Shown: positions 1-8,273 of the stretch, in pieces | Layout: each line of letters opens with the position of its first letter | Numbering within the stretch: position 1 is the first letter of the stretch | Source of the DNA: Paenibacillus glycinis | GTDB lineage: Bacteria > Bacillota > Bacilli > Paenibacillales > Paenibacillaceae | NCBI RefSeq assembly: GCF_009909185.1 | Contig: NZ_JAAAMV010000003.1 | Span: forward strand, 186,001-250,000 | Reading direction: 5' to 3' | Length of the DNA stretch: 64,000 nt | Position numbers and translations under genes: made by a program | The notes under the pieces: model-generated | The model's database searches: none | Told to the model about the DNA's origin: nothing | Seen by the model: only the letters and a program-made list of their open reading frames with translations

Positions 1-814
1 GCCCGATGCCCGGCCAGTTGAAGATCTTCTCGATAATGAGCGAGCCGCCGAACAAGGCCGGAAGCTCGAAGCCGACCAGCGTAATGGCGGGCAGCAAGGC
101 ATTGCGCAGCGCGTGCGTGAACAAGACCTTGCGTTCCTTCAGCCCCTTGGCGCGGGCCGTGCGGATGTAATCCTGCTTGATGACGTCGATCATGTTGCTG
201 CGGAAGTAGCGCGTCAAGGAGCCCACGCCGAGCAAAGTCATAACCATGACGGGCAGCATCATATGATGCACGACTTCCTTGACGTACGCGAAGCCCGTCG
301 CGGTGCTGCCCGTCGTCAGCATGCCGCCCGGCGGAAGCCACTTCCAGTCGACGGCCATGATCTTGATCAGGAAGAGGCCGATGAAGAACGACGGGATCGA
401 CATCGCGGCGAACAGCGCCACCATGACGATCGTATCGAACCACGAATACTGCTTGTACGCGGCGATGACGCCGACGACGACCGCGATAAGCCACGTCAGG
501 AACGTGGAGACGATCGCAAGCAGGAATGAATTCCAAATATATTGGTTAAACAAAGTGAGAACCGGCTTCTGCTGCGACAGCGAATAGCCGAAGTCGCCGT
601 GAAAGGCGTTCTTCATCCAGATCGCGTACCGCTCGACCACGGGCTTGTTCAGCCCGTATATCTCCCGGAGCTCCGCTTTGCGCTCCGGCGTCAGCTTGAT
701 GTTGCCCGTGATGAAATCACCGGGCGTCAAGGCGTACAGGCAGAAGATCAAGAAGGAGGCCGCGAACAAAATAATGATCATGTAGAGGATCCGCTTCGTA
801 ATGTACGTGCTCAT
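1..814 (-). CDS. Oligopeptide/dipeptide ABC transporter permease (DppB/OppB type), 3' end cut by window edge
   Basis: This is an inner-membrane permease of a peptide ABC importer. The minus strand reads from an ATG at 814 (MSTYITKRILYMIIILFAAS) with AAGGAG seven bases upstream, and stays open to the left edge, so the C-terminus lies outside the window. Family marks are the N-terminal helix, the 'YGLNKPVVERY' segment, the GDFGYS motif, and the cytoplasmic loop 'DYIRTARAKGLKERKVLFTHALRNALLP', which is the EAA-type contact with the ATPase. It lies 68 bases downstream of the binding-protein gene at 882-2645 and is probably in the same operon. The other permease and the ATPases would be expected further left. 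Whether the substrate is dipeptide, oligopeptide or nickel cannot be told. Confidence 0.93.
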   Translation of the reverse strand, partial: MSTYITKRILYMIIILFAASFLIFCLYALTPGDFITGNIKLTPERKAELREIYGLNKPVVERYAIWMKNAFHGDFGYSLSQQKPVLTLFNQYIWNSFLLAIVSTFLTWLIAVVVGVIAAYKQYSWFDTIVMVALFAAMSIPSFFIGLFLIKIMAVDWKWLPPGGMLTTGSTATGFAYVKEVVHHMMLPVMVMTLLGVGSLTRYFRSNMIDVIKQDYIRTARAKGLKERKVLFTHALRNALLPAITLVGFELPALFGGSLIIEKIFNWPGIG

Positions 815-833
815 AGTCGACTCCTTAACCTGC

Positions 834-853
834 GATTCCCCGCCCGGGGAATC
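834..853 (-). promoter_or_regulatory. Intercistronic stem-loop between binding protein and permease
   Basis: A perfect 8-bp stem (GATTCCCC, loop GCCC, GGGGAATC) lies between the stop of the binding-protein gene and the permease RBS. No U-run follows on the minus strand, so it fits better as an mRNA-stabilising or processing hairpin than as a full terminator. Such hairpins commonly let the binding protein be made in excess over the permeases. Confidence 0.5.
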
Positions 854-881
854 GGGCAGGGAATCGCGTTCGTTTGGTTCC

Positions 882-2645
882 TTATTGGCTCAGCGACCAA
901 CTCGGCAAGCTTGGGGCGATGCCGTTGAACGGGCTGACGCTCAGATTCTGAATCCGTCCGTTGTAGGCGTACACGTTCTTCTTGTAGCTCGTGAAGATGA
1001 CGGGCAGCTGATCGTTCAGCAGCTTGTAAATATCCTTGTACACGGCTTTGCGCTCGTCGATGTTCGAAGTTGCCAAGCCTTTGGCGTACAGTTCCTTGAA
1101 CGCCGGATCGTCATAGCCCGGAATCTCGCCGTCGATGAACTGCAGCAGGCCGTCCGCCGGATCGGTCAAGAGCGACGTGGAGAAGGCCGCCATATCGTAA
1201 TCGCCGCCTTCGACCTTGGAGACGAGCGCGTTAAAGTCCGCGAATACTTCAGGCTCGAACTTGATGCCGAGCGCTTCGAAATCTTCTTTCGCCACGGCGA
1301 TGAAGACATCGGTCTCCGGCTTCTTGGAGCCGAGGTAATGGATCGTCAGCTTCTTGCCGTCCTTCTCGCGAATGCCGTCCGCGCCGGTTTTCCAGCCCGC
1401 TTGGTCCAGGAGCTGCTTCGCCTTCTCGGGATCGAATTTGTACGGGTTGATGCCGTCTTCCGTATACGACCACGAGATCAGCGACGACGGGATGTTCGCG
1501 ATCTGGCCCGCGCCTTGGGCCGCGTCCACGTAGATGCTCTGACGGTCCAGGCCGTAGGTGAGCGCCTGGCGAACCAGCTTATCCTGCAGCGCCGGGTGCT
1601 TCAGGTTCAATTGCAGATAGCCGTAATTGCTCGGCGTGTAGGGCAGGATATTCACGAAGCCCATCGCCTTGAGCTTGTCGATGTTTTCCTTCGTCGCGGA
1701 GAACGAAGCGTAGTCGACTTCGCCCGTCTCGAGGTACTGCCACGTATCGCCTTGGGCCGTTTTATAGATGAAATGCTCCGTCTTCGGCTTGCCGTCGAAG
1801 TAATTCTCGTTCGCGACCATGCGAACCTCTTGGCCGGGAATGAATTTCTCCAGCTTGTACGGTCCGGTGCCGAGCGGGCTTCCGCTTAGCTTCTTCATGT
1901 AATCCAATTGTCCTTGCTTGTAATCCTTGCCATAGTACGCCTTGGACAGCACGTCCGAACCGAGCACGGTCAGGGCGCTTGCGTTCGGCTTCTCGAGCGT
2001 GACGGAAATCGTCTGCGGGTCGATCACTTTGATCCCCGAGACGCTCGTCGCCGTGCCGGCCTTGTAGGCGTCGCCGCCCTTGACGTTCAGCGTGTTCACG
2101 AGCGAATCACCGTCGTACGACTTGTCGTACAGGATCGTCCACGTGAAGGCGACGTCGTCGGCCGTAAGCGGCGTGCCGTCGCTGAATTTCAAATCCTTGC
2201 GCAGATGGTACGTATACGTCAGATTGTCCGCCGAAACTTCCCATTTCTCGGCCAAGCCCGGCGTCGGAAGTCCCTTGTCGTCGACTTTGATCAGCGGCGT
2301 GTAGAGCAGGCCCGACACGTTGCCGTCGTAGCCGCTTTGTTGGAAGTACGGCGTGAACGCGCCGCTCGGATCGGTCAGGCCGACGATGATCGTGTCCGTG
2401 CGCTGCTTGGCGACGTCCGGCAGCTTGGACATGTCCGACGCGACGACGAGCCCGGAAGCGCCCGATGCCGGGTCGGCCGCCGCGCCGTCGTTCGCCGCGG
2501 TGTTGGCCGGATTGTTCCCTGCGGGCTGGTTGGCATTCGCCGAGTTGCCGGCGCCTGCGTTGTCGTTCGCGTTGTTGCCGCAAGCGGCCAGCAGCAGCGA
2601 AGTTGCGAGTATGGCTGTGGATAACGTTACGATTCTTTTTTTCAT
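882..2645 (-). CDS. Peptide ABC transporter substrate-binding lipoprotein (SBP family 5)
   Basis: A 587-residue extracellular solute-binding protein. The N-terminus has a lipoprotein signal with lipobox LLAAC, followed by a low-complexity N/A/G-rich linker to about residue 60. The body matches SBP_bac_5: 'GLLYTPLIKVDDKGLPTPGLAEKW' near the start, then 'YTYHLRKDLKFSDGTPLTADDVAFT', and 'LVRQALTYGLDRQSI' in the middle. The length is typical for OppA/DppA-like proteins. The ATG at 2645 has AGGAGGG upstream. A good promoter is visible at 2721-2749. It is the first gene of the operon that continues into the permease at 814. The ligand is probably a peptide, but the same fold also binds nickel or oligosaccharides. 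Confidence 0.93.
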   Translation of the reverse strand: MKKRIVTLSTAILATSLLLAACGNNANDNAGAGNSANANQPAGNNPANTAANDGAAADPASGASGLVVASDMSKLPDVAKQRTDTIIVGLTDPSGAFTPYFQQSGYDGNVSGLLYTPLIKVDDKGLPTPGLAEKWEVSADNLTYTYHLRKDLKFSDGTPLTADDVAFTWTILYDKSYDGDSLVNTLNVKGGDAYKAGTATSVSGIKVIDPQTISVTLEKPNASALTVLGSDVLSKAYYGKDYKQGQLDYMKKLSGSPLGTGPYKLEKFIPGQEVRMVANENYFDGKPKTEHFIYKTAQGDTWQYLETGEVDYASFSATKENIDKLKAMGFVNILPYTPSNYGYLQLNLKHPALQDKLVRQALTYGLDRQSIYVDAAQGAGQIANIPSSLISWSYTEDGINPYKFDPEKAKQLLDQAGWKTGADGIREKDGKKLTIHYLGSKKPETDVFIAVAKEDFEALGIKFEPEVFADFNALVSKVEGGDYDMAAFSTSLLTDPADGLLQFIDGEIPGYDDPAFKELYAKGLATSNIDERKAVYKDIYKLLNDQLPVIFTSYKKNVYAYNGRIQNLSVSPFNGIAPSLPSWSLSQ

Positions 2646-2720
2646 GATACCCTCCTAAGTATAGACTGCTATTTATATCCCTTTGTTAATCCCGATAGAT
2701 TTACTCAGCATTCTTTGTCC

Positions 2721-2749
2721 ATTATAGTTACGATTTTCAGTTCTGTAAA
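2721..2749 (-). promoter_or_regulatory. Sigma-A type promoter for the peptide ABC operon
   Basis: On the minus strand TTTACA, a 17-base spacer, and TATAAT, followed about 75 bases later by the ATG of the binding protein. Both hexamers are close to consensus. Confidence 0.7.
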
Positions 2750-2766
2750 TAGAGAACCGTTAAAAA

Positions 2767-2784
2767 ATTCTTTATATAAAGAAT
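2767..2784. promoter_or_regulatory. 18-bp perfect palindrome upstream of the peptide ABC promoter
   Basis: ATTCTTTATATAAAGAAT is a perfect inverted repeat whose nearer edge lies 17 bp upstream of the -35 box. It sits between the transporter promoter and the ArsR-type regulator's terminator, which suggests an operator or activator site. Which protein binds it is unknown; the neighbouring regulator at 2911-3822 is the obvious candidate. Confidence 0.45.
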
Positions 2785-2836
2785 AACGCAATCGTTCGGC
2801 ATGCGCGGCGAATTGGCCATCTTAGTGTAACCAACG

Positions 2837-2878
2837 AAAAAACCGCTTACGCATCGTCTTATCACGATGCGCAAGCGG
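2837..2878 (-). terminator. Rho-independent terminator of the ArsR-type regulator
   Basis: A 6-bp stem (CCGCTT/AAGCGG) and an 8-bp stem (CGCATCGT/ACGATGCG) separated by one mismatch form a long hairpin. On the minus strand it is followed by TTTTTT. It lies 33 bases after the stop codon at 2911. Confidence 0.85.
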
Positions 2879-2910
2879 CCGGTTGAGGCGCTGACTTTCA
2901 GCGTTCTCCC

Positions 2911-3822
2911 TTATACGCCTTGCTCGATATAACCCATGATTTTGCTATGAACCTGCTTCACGGCGCTTGTTCGGACGCTGTACGCGGTGAGCGTCTCGCC
3001 TTCGAAATGCGCCGTCAGCATGCCCGCATTGCGAAGCTTGGAGACATGATCGTGCGTGATTCCCTTGGACAGCTCCAAATGGCGGACGATCTCGATGAAC
3101 GAGCGCGGTCCTTGGTTCAAGAACCGCAGGATCTTCAGGCGGCTCTTCTCCGACACGCTGCGTATCATCCGGTACTCGTGCGGCGTCAGAAAATCCTCGT
3201 CGCCCACGTACAGCCTTGCGGCGTAATGGCAGATGGTGACCTTGCCGAAATGGCTGATGACGTTGATCGGTTGAAAATGATACTGCGGCATGAGGATCAC
3301 CCGCTCCAGCCCGTCCATCGGCGCGAACAGCAGCCCGTTCGTCGTCTCGTCGACGAACGCGAACGGATCCGCGGCCGGAAGCGCTTGCTTGCGGCTATGC
3401 GCTTCCTCGCCGAGCCTTTCGAGAATCAACGGATCGATATGCCGAAAATATTGCTCGTTCCACGCCTCGAACAACTTTACGGTATGATCGCGAAACTCCC
3501 CCATCTGATTCGGAAACTGGTTCCCGTAAGGCGACATTAATTCATAGAGCTCGCCGGCCGTCATCCCGCCCAGCCAATCGACGAAGTCGCCGACGTCTTC
3601 CCCGGGGCAGAGATGCACGAGCAGATACGTGAGCTTCCAGTCCCCGTCGATCTGAACGCGATCGAGCAGCTCCGCTAGTTCGGGCGTGATCCGTTGACGG
3701 ACTTCCTTCGCCCAGGACGGGGATAAATCGAGCTTCTTATGCGATTTACGGCACACATAGGCATGCAGGCTGCCCATGATTTCGAACAATGGTTTGAACC
3801 TTACGTCCAAGCTGTAATCCAT
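2911..3822 (-). CDS. ArsR-type winged-helix transcriptional regulator
   Basis: A 303-residue protein. Residues about 210-300 form a winged-helix domain of ArsR/SmtB type: 'RMIRSVSEKSRLKILRFL', then 'SFIEIVRHLELSKGITHDHVSKLRNAGMLTAHFEGETLTAYSV', where the recognition helix and wing are recognisable. The first 200 residues form a helical domain with no motif I can name and no typical metal-binding CxC. The gene is monocistronic, with its own terminator, and it lies just upstream of the peptide ABC operon on the same strand. A 6-bp inverted repeat over its -10 box suggests autoregulation. Its signal is unknown. Confidence 0.8.
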   Translation of the reverse strand: MDYSLDVRFKPLFEIMGSLHAYVCRKSHKKLDLSPSWAKEVRQRITPELAELLDRVQIDGDWKLTYLLVHLCPGEDVGDFVDWLGGMTAGELYELMSPYGNQFPNQMGEFRDHTVKLFEAWNEQYFRHIDPLILERLGEEAHSRKQALPAADPFAFVDETTNGLLFAPMDGLERVILMPQYHFQPINVISHFGKVTICHYAARLYVGDEDFLTPHEYRMIRSVSEKSRLKILRFLNQGPRSFIEIVRHLELSKGITHDHVSKLRNAGMLTAHFEGETLTAYSVRTSAVKQVHSKIMGYIEQGV

Positions 3823-3841
3823 GACCGCACGCCCCTCTCTG

Positions 3842-3862
3842 TCTAGTATTATAGCAACTAGA
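3842..3862. promoter_or_regulatory. Inverted repeat over the -10 box of the ArsR-type regulator
   Basis: TCTAGT and ACTAGA, nine bases apart, flank the minus-strand TATAAT of the regulator at 2911-3822. The arrangement fits autorepression. No clear -35 hexamer is seen. Confidence 0.45.
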
Positions 3863-4004
3863 CTTCGCCGAGCACCACTTGGAATTTTCGTCGTCCCCCG
3901 GCAGCCGGATGCCGACCCCGAAAAACCGCGCCGCGGACGTTCCCTCCCGTCATCGAAAAATCATGTTCTCCATTCCGAACGCGCCGCGCAAAACGCAAGC
4001 ACGC

Positions 4005-4034
4005 AAAAACCGCCCGCCGGTTCCCCGGCAGGCG
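4005..4034 (-). terminator. Terminator of the AHSA1 gene
   Basis: CGCC(C)GCCGG and CCGGC(A)GGCG form a GC-rich hairpin. On the minus strand it is followed by GTTTTT, 12 bases after the stop codon at 4046. Confidence 0.8.
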
Positions 4035-4045
4035 ATTTTCCCTGA

Positions 4046-4543
4046 CTATACCTGTGCCAAATACGCCGCGAGCTGATCGAACGTGCCGCCATAGCCTTCG
4101 TCCATCGAGGCGAAGCCCTCTTTGAACACCCGCACTTCTTCATCCGTCGCGTTGACGGGAGCGCTCACCAGGGTAAGCATCGTCCTGCCGTCCGCCTCTT
4201 CCGCAAGCGTCACGGTGTTCAAGATCTCCGACGGCCACGGATCTTCGAACGGAGGCGCGGTGATGCCGCCTTCCGCGTCGGAAAAGGAATTGACGAAGAC
4301 GATCCGCTCCGGCGCGGCGATCTCGCGAAAGACGAACCGGCCCCACATCTCGTGGCCGTCCGGCGTGCGCATGATGTAATGAAACATCCCGCCCGGGCGG
4401 AATTCCAGCTTGGCGACGCTCAGCGCGAGTCCCTTCGGTCCCCACCAGCGCTCCATGTGCGCCGCTTCGGTCCATACTTTGAAGACGAGCTCGCGCGGGG
4501 CATCGAAAACGCGCGTAATCACAAATTCAGTTTCCGTAGACAT
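4046..4543 (-). CDS. SRPBCC / AHSA1-domain protein
   Basis: A 165-residue single-domain protein of the START-like SRPBCC fold (AHSA1 family). The signature 'VITRVFDAPRELVFKVWTEAAHMERWWGPKG' opens the domain and 'GMFHYIMRTPDGHEMWGRFVFREI' follows. The family binds hydrophobic ligands, but the function of most members is unknown. The ATG has GGAGGATGGAAC upstream. It is a single-gene unit with its own promoter (4612-4641) and terminator. The 5' leader contains a small hairpin (CGTCCG/CGGACG, about 4570-4587). Confidence 0.9.
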   Translation of the reverse strand: MSTETEFVITRVFDAPRELVFKVWTEAAHMERWWGPKGLALSVAKLEFRPGGMFHYIMRTPDGHEMWGRFVFREIAAPERIVFVNSFSDAEGGITAPPFEDPWPSEILNTVTLAEEADGRTMLTLVSAPVNATDEEVRVFKEGFASMDEGYGGTFDQLAAYLAQV

Positions 4544-4611
4544 GTTCCATCCTCCGCATGCGTCGTAAGGCGTCCGCCCGAACGGACGACCTCCGCGAAT
4601 TTCTCGTTCAG

Positions 4612-4641
4612 AACATACCCCGCAAGGAATATTTCTGTCAA
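4612..4641 (-). promoter_or_regulatory. Sigma-A type promoter of the AHSA1 gene
   Basis: On the minus strand a perfect TTGACA, an 18-base spacer and TATGTT, about 70 bases upstream of the ATG at 4543. Confidence 0.6.
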
Positions 4642-4788
4642 GGAATACTATGAAACGCTAGCTGGATGAATGGACTGCATGTCCGCATGTCGATGCGGCG
4701 GCGTGCCCGCTTGATGCGCGGGTCTCGCCGTCCGCTTCGGATCGGGCAAGCCCGACCGCTCAACGAAACGGCCCGTTGCGCCTTCCGG

Positions 4789-7700
4789 TTATTGCCGCTG
4801 CCAATCCTGAATGAGCTGCAGCGCGTCCGTGTTCAAGACGGCTTTGGCTTCCGCTTTCACCCAGCGCGCCATCGCCGGATCGTTCAGCTGCTTGACGAAA
4901 GTCTGCATCTGCTTAATCGCTGCGTCCTTCCTGCCGAGCTTAAGCTGATGCCGCGACTGGTCGAGCGAGTCGTTCAGGAGCGGCACCAACGCGCCGCTCA
5001 GCGCGCCGGATTTCTTGTAGCGGTCGAGCAAGCGGTTCATCCCGTCCACGCTGGCGACCACGTTCAGCGCGAAGGACTTCCGAAGCTCGTTCCCGAGCGC
5101 GTCCCGTACCTCGACTACGACCTCCTTCATGCCGAGCCGGCCCGCCAAGTCGATCTCCAGGCCGTCCTTCTTCCGAAGGTCCGCCGCGTAGGTTTGGCCA
5201 TCGATCGTGATCGCGGCCGATGTCAATGGCGCTGCCTTGCCCGCCGCCTTGAACGTCAGCAGGGCGGAATCCTCGAGCGAGCCGTTCTCCTGCACGTCCT
5301 TGCCGCCTGCCGTCAGCGCGTAGCCCGGATAATCGCCAAGGTTCACCGTGATGCCCTTCGATGCATTGCCCGACGTATCCAGCGCCTTGATCGCGATGAC
5401 GAGATTCGGCGCGTCGGCCAGTCCGGTCAACGTCGCCGTCTGAACGCCGCGGCCGATGTCCACGGGTTCTCCGATCGCCCGCTTGCCGCTCATCGGCTGC
5501 AGCCGGACCTTCTGGCCGTCGATGTCGTACGGTCCGTCCCAAGAAAGCCGAATCGCGTCGTTGTCTTGGCTCGCGCGAACGTTCTCCACGTCTCCCGGAG
5601 CGGTATGGTCCGGAACCTGAACGGGCGGAACCTCGGGATCCGTGAACACCTTGGGATCTCCGAAGGTAAACTTGTCGAGATTGAATAAATAGTCCGTTCC
5701 CTTGAACAACAGGAATACGATGTGCTTGCCCGTGACGGGTACGGATACGTCCGTCGAGGTTACGGCGAAATTTTGCCAGCCGCCGGTGCCCGCAACCGCG
5801 TCGGTCGCGATAACCGGCCCGTTCAAGCTGTCAAGCCGGACTTCGATCGTGCCGCCGGCGGTATCGCTTGCGGCGTTCACGTATAATTTGGCCGGGCTCG
5901 ACTCGCCGAAATCCACGTAGTTGAACATCGCATAGGGACTGTTCGCCCCGTTAATTCCCGCCAGGTAGGTCTGCCCGCCGCCGTTCTCGGTGCCGAAGCC
6001 GGTTCCGCCGGAATTGTCTTCCGCCTCCAGCTTCCCGTAGGCGTCCCGCGCTTTGCCTTTTACGGTCGTAAACGTGAACCAGTCCAGATTGCACGGATAA
6101 TCGCTGCCGTCGGTTCCGTGAAAAACAAGGTAAACGTCGTGCACGCCAACTGCCAGCTTGTCGTCCATATTGGACACGATATCGACCCAACTCTCCCAGC
6201 CGCCCAAGGCCGGTATCTCGATCGTGCCTGCGGTCGGCCCGTCCGGACGGTCGAGCTTCACGTCGATCGTGCCGCCTTGATTGCCGCTCGCGACATGCAC
6301 CGCGACGCCGCCCGCGCCGGAGCCGAAATCGATGCCTTTGTACAGCGCGTAGGCGTTGTTATGGATGCCGTCCACGAATCCTCCCTCGGCGTTTTTGCCC
6401 AGGCCCGAGCCTTCGTCGAAATTGCCGGCCGCGAGTCTGGCGTACGCGTCGGTCTTGGTGGGATCCCCCGCGGTAAATTGAAACCAATTGAGATTGAATA
6501 AGTACGCGTCGTTCGTTTTCGCGAAGACCAGATAAACGTCGTGCTTACCGGTCACTTTGCTTGCGTCCCCCTGTTCGTTCTTGAGGAGCATGTCGGCATT
6601 GGTGAAATTATTCCAGCTGCCCGTTCCCTTCACGTTCAAGGTGCCGACCTTGGGCCCGGTCAGCGAATCGAGCCGAAGCTCGATGTTGCCGCCGCCCGTC
6701 GCGCTCGATACCCGGGCGATAAACCCGGCTGCGCCTTTGGCGCCGAAATCCATGTTCTTGTAGACGGCGTAGCCGCCGGCTTGAATGCCGCCGAGCTGCA
6801 GCGTGCCTTCCGGGCTGCCCTCCAGGCCGAACCCGCTGCCGACGCGGTAGGCTTCGGCCTCTGTCTTCGCATACGGATCGCTCTTGCCGTCGCGCAGCTC
6901 GGCTTTGCCCGGCTTCAATACGGTCAACGCCTCGACGGCCGCGGCGGATGACCACGATTCGTACGTGCCGGAGAGCAGCTGCCCCGCCCAGTTGCCGTCC
7001 ACGATATTGGCTGGGTTGCGATTGCTCCACGCCGTATCGGCATTCAAGGTCAGCCAGTCTCCGAACTGCTTGCCGAACTGCGCGTAACGCCCTTTGCCCT
7101 GCTTATCCAGCGCCCGCTGCAGGTAGTCCAGATTGCGGATCAGGATCGTCTTGCCGCCCTTCAGGTCCCCGTTCGGTCCTTCGTAATTCAACAGCCCGTT
7201 CTTGTCGACCAGGCGGGTTTTGGTAAACGTCGCCCCTTTCACCGCATCGTCCAGATAGACCTCGTCGCCGGTGATGCCGTACAGGCCGACGGCCGCGCCG
7301 ATGAACGTTCCTTGGTTGTAATGGGTGGCGTCCGGCACGGCGCCGTTCTTCATCTCGATCCGGTCGAAAACCTTCCCCTCGCCGTCCGTCAGCATCGTCT
7401 TGCTCCAGCGGTAGATTCGGGTCGCCGCTTCCAGATAATGCTCGTCCTTCGTCGCGTTGTACAGCACGACGGCGGCTTCGGCGGCCGGGAAGTTGATGCA
7501 GGCGTTCTTGGTGGAATGATCGCTGTTCATCCACCAGATCCCGCCGTTCGCGAAGCCGTCGTCCCACTGCGTGTCGTACACGAAATCGAAATAATGCTTG
7601 GCTTTCTCCAGATACCGCGGCTCTTTGGTGATCCCGTACGCTCTCGCGCTCGCCATCGCCCACCACATGATATCGTCGTTGAAATGGTTGTCTGTCCAAT

Positions 7701-8049
7701 CCTCCCCGTACTTCGCGACCGTGCCGTCGAAGATATCGTCGATCTGCGCGCGCAGCTGCGCCTTCAGACCGGCGTCGGACGTATGCTCGTAGGCGTCCAT
7801 GACCAATTCCCACAGCTCCGCTTCGACCCAGAAGCCCTGATAATTCGCGTCGCGGTTCGAGTTCGTCCAGAAGTACTTGGCGCCGGCATCCCAGAAGGCG
7901 TCATTGAACGCCTTGATCGCCGTATCGGCGTCGGATGCGGCGAAGGCTTGCGCTTTGCGCGCTCCGATGCCGGACCAGGCGGATACCGTTAACGATAACG
8001 CGATGGCGGACACCCACAGGCGGGACGATTTGCTTGGCTTGCGTACCAT
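4789..8049 (-). CDS. Secreted GH76 endo-alpha-1,6-mannanase with three CBM6-like modules, Fn3 and FIMAH tail
   Basis: A 1086-residue exported enzyme. Signal peptide about residues 1-37. The GH76 (alpha/alpha)6-barrel spans about 38-385 and carries the family's catalytic Asp pair in 'HFNDDIMWW' (D125-D126); 'ATHYNQGTFIG' is another family segment. Three CBM6-like modules follow at about 393-530, 535-665 and 670-795, each ending in 'LxWFxFT' or 'LDKFTF'. Then come an Fn3-like domain (about 812-895), an Ig-like segment, and a C-terminal helical FIMAH-type domain ('LLDRYKKSGALSGALVPLLNDSL'). GH76 enzymes cut alpha-1,6-mannan backbones such as yeast mannan. The RBS TGGAGG precedes the ATG. It is last in the mannan cluster, separated from the binding protein by a terminator, with only 49 bases between that U-run and the ATG. 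Confidence 0.92.
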   Translation of the reverse strand: MVRKPSKSSRLWVSAIALSLTVSAWSGIGARKAQAFAASDADTAIKAFNDAFWDAGAKYFWTNSNRDANYQGFWVEAELWELVMDAYEHTSDAGLKAQLRAQIDDIFDGTVAKYGEDWTDNHFNDDIMWWAMASARAYGITKEPRYLEKAKHYFDFVYDTQWDDGFANGGIWWMNSDHSTKNACINFPAAEAAVVLYNATKDEHYLEAATRIYRWSKTMLTDGEGKVFDRIEMKNGAVPDATHYNQGTFIGAAVGLYGITGDEVYLDDAVKGATFTKTRLVDKNGLLNYEGPNGDLKGGKTILIRNLDYLQRALDKQGKGRYAQFGKQFGDWLTLNADTAWSNRNPANIVDGNWAGQLLSGTYESWSSAAAVEALTVLKPGKAELRDGKSDPYAKTEAEAYRVGSGFGLEGSPEGTLQLGGIQAGGYAVYKNMDFGAKGAAGFIARVSSATGGGNIELRLDSLTGPKVGTLNVKGTGSWNNFTNADMLLKNEQGDASKVTGKHDVYLVFAKTNDAYLFNLNWFQFTAGDPTKTDAYARLAAGNFDEGSGLGKNAEGGFVDGIHNNAYALYKGIDFGSGAGGVAVHVASGNQGGTIDVKLDRPDGPTAGTIEIPALGGWESWVDIVSNMDDKLAVGVHDVYLVFHGTDGSDYPCNLDWFTFTTVKGKARDAYGKLEAEDNSGGTGFGTENGGGQTYLAGINGANSPYAMFNYVDFGESSPAKLYVNAASDTAGGTIEVRLDSLNGPVIATDAVAGTGGWQNFAVTSTDVSVPVTGKHIVFLLFKGTDYLFNLDKFTFGDPKVFTDPEVPPVQVPDHTAPGDVENVRASQDNDAIRLSWDGPYDIDGQKVRLQPMSGKRAIGEPVDIGRGVQTATLTGLADAPNLVIAIKALDTSGNASKGITVNLGDYPGYALTAGGKDVQENGSLEDSALLTFKAAGKAAPLTSAAITIDGQTYAADLRKKDGLEIDLAGRLGMKEVVVEVRDALGNELRKSFALNVVASVDGMNRLLDRYKKSGALSGALVPLLNDSLDQSRHQLKLGRKDAAIKQMQTFVKQLNDPAMARWVKAEAKAVLNTDALQLIQDWQRQ

Positions 8050-8098
8050 TGAATTACCTCCATATCGATCGATTGGATTGCATGGATTTGCTTACGAC

Positions 8099-8136
8099 AA
8101 AAAAAGGAGCCGAACGACGGTAGCGGTGTCGGCTCC
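8099..8136 (-). terminator. Terminator after the sugar-binding protein, before GH76
   Basis: GGAGCCGA / TCGGCTCC stem with a 15-base loop, followed on the minus strand by TTTTTTT. The GH76 start codon is only 49 bases further on, so GH76 probably depends on readthrough unless a promoter lies inside the hairpin region. Confidence 0.8.
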
Positions 8137-8273
8137 CGATGCGTGAAGGGAACGCCGCCGGCACAGCCCGCTGCGGCGGTTGTCGCGAAACGGTCGGCAC
8201 CGTGCGCGCCTGGGGCGACGCGCGGCGGTCCAAGAGGCGTTCCCGTCGCATTAGACTTCGACCGGACGGACGG

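Noticed and set aside
801-1889. Long plus-strand frame opposite the peptide-binding protein
   Set aside because: Arg/Val-rich composition and no family features; it is an antisense shadow of the high-GC lipoprotein gene at 882-2645.
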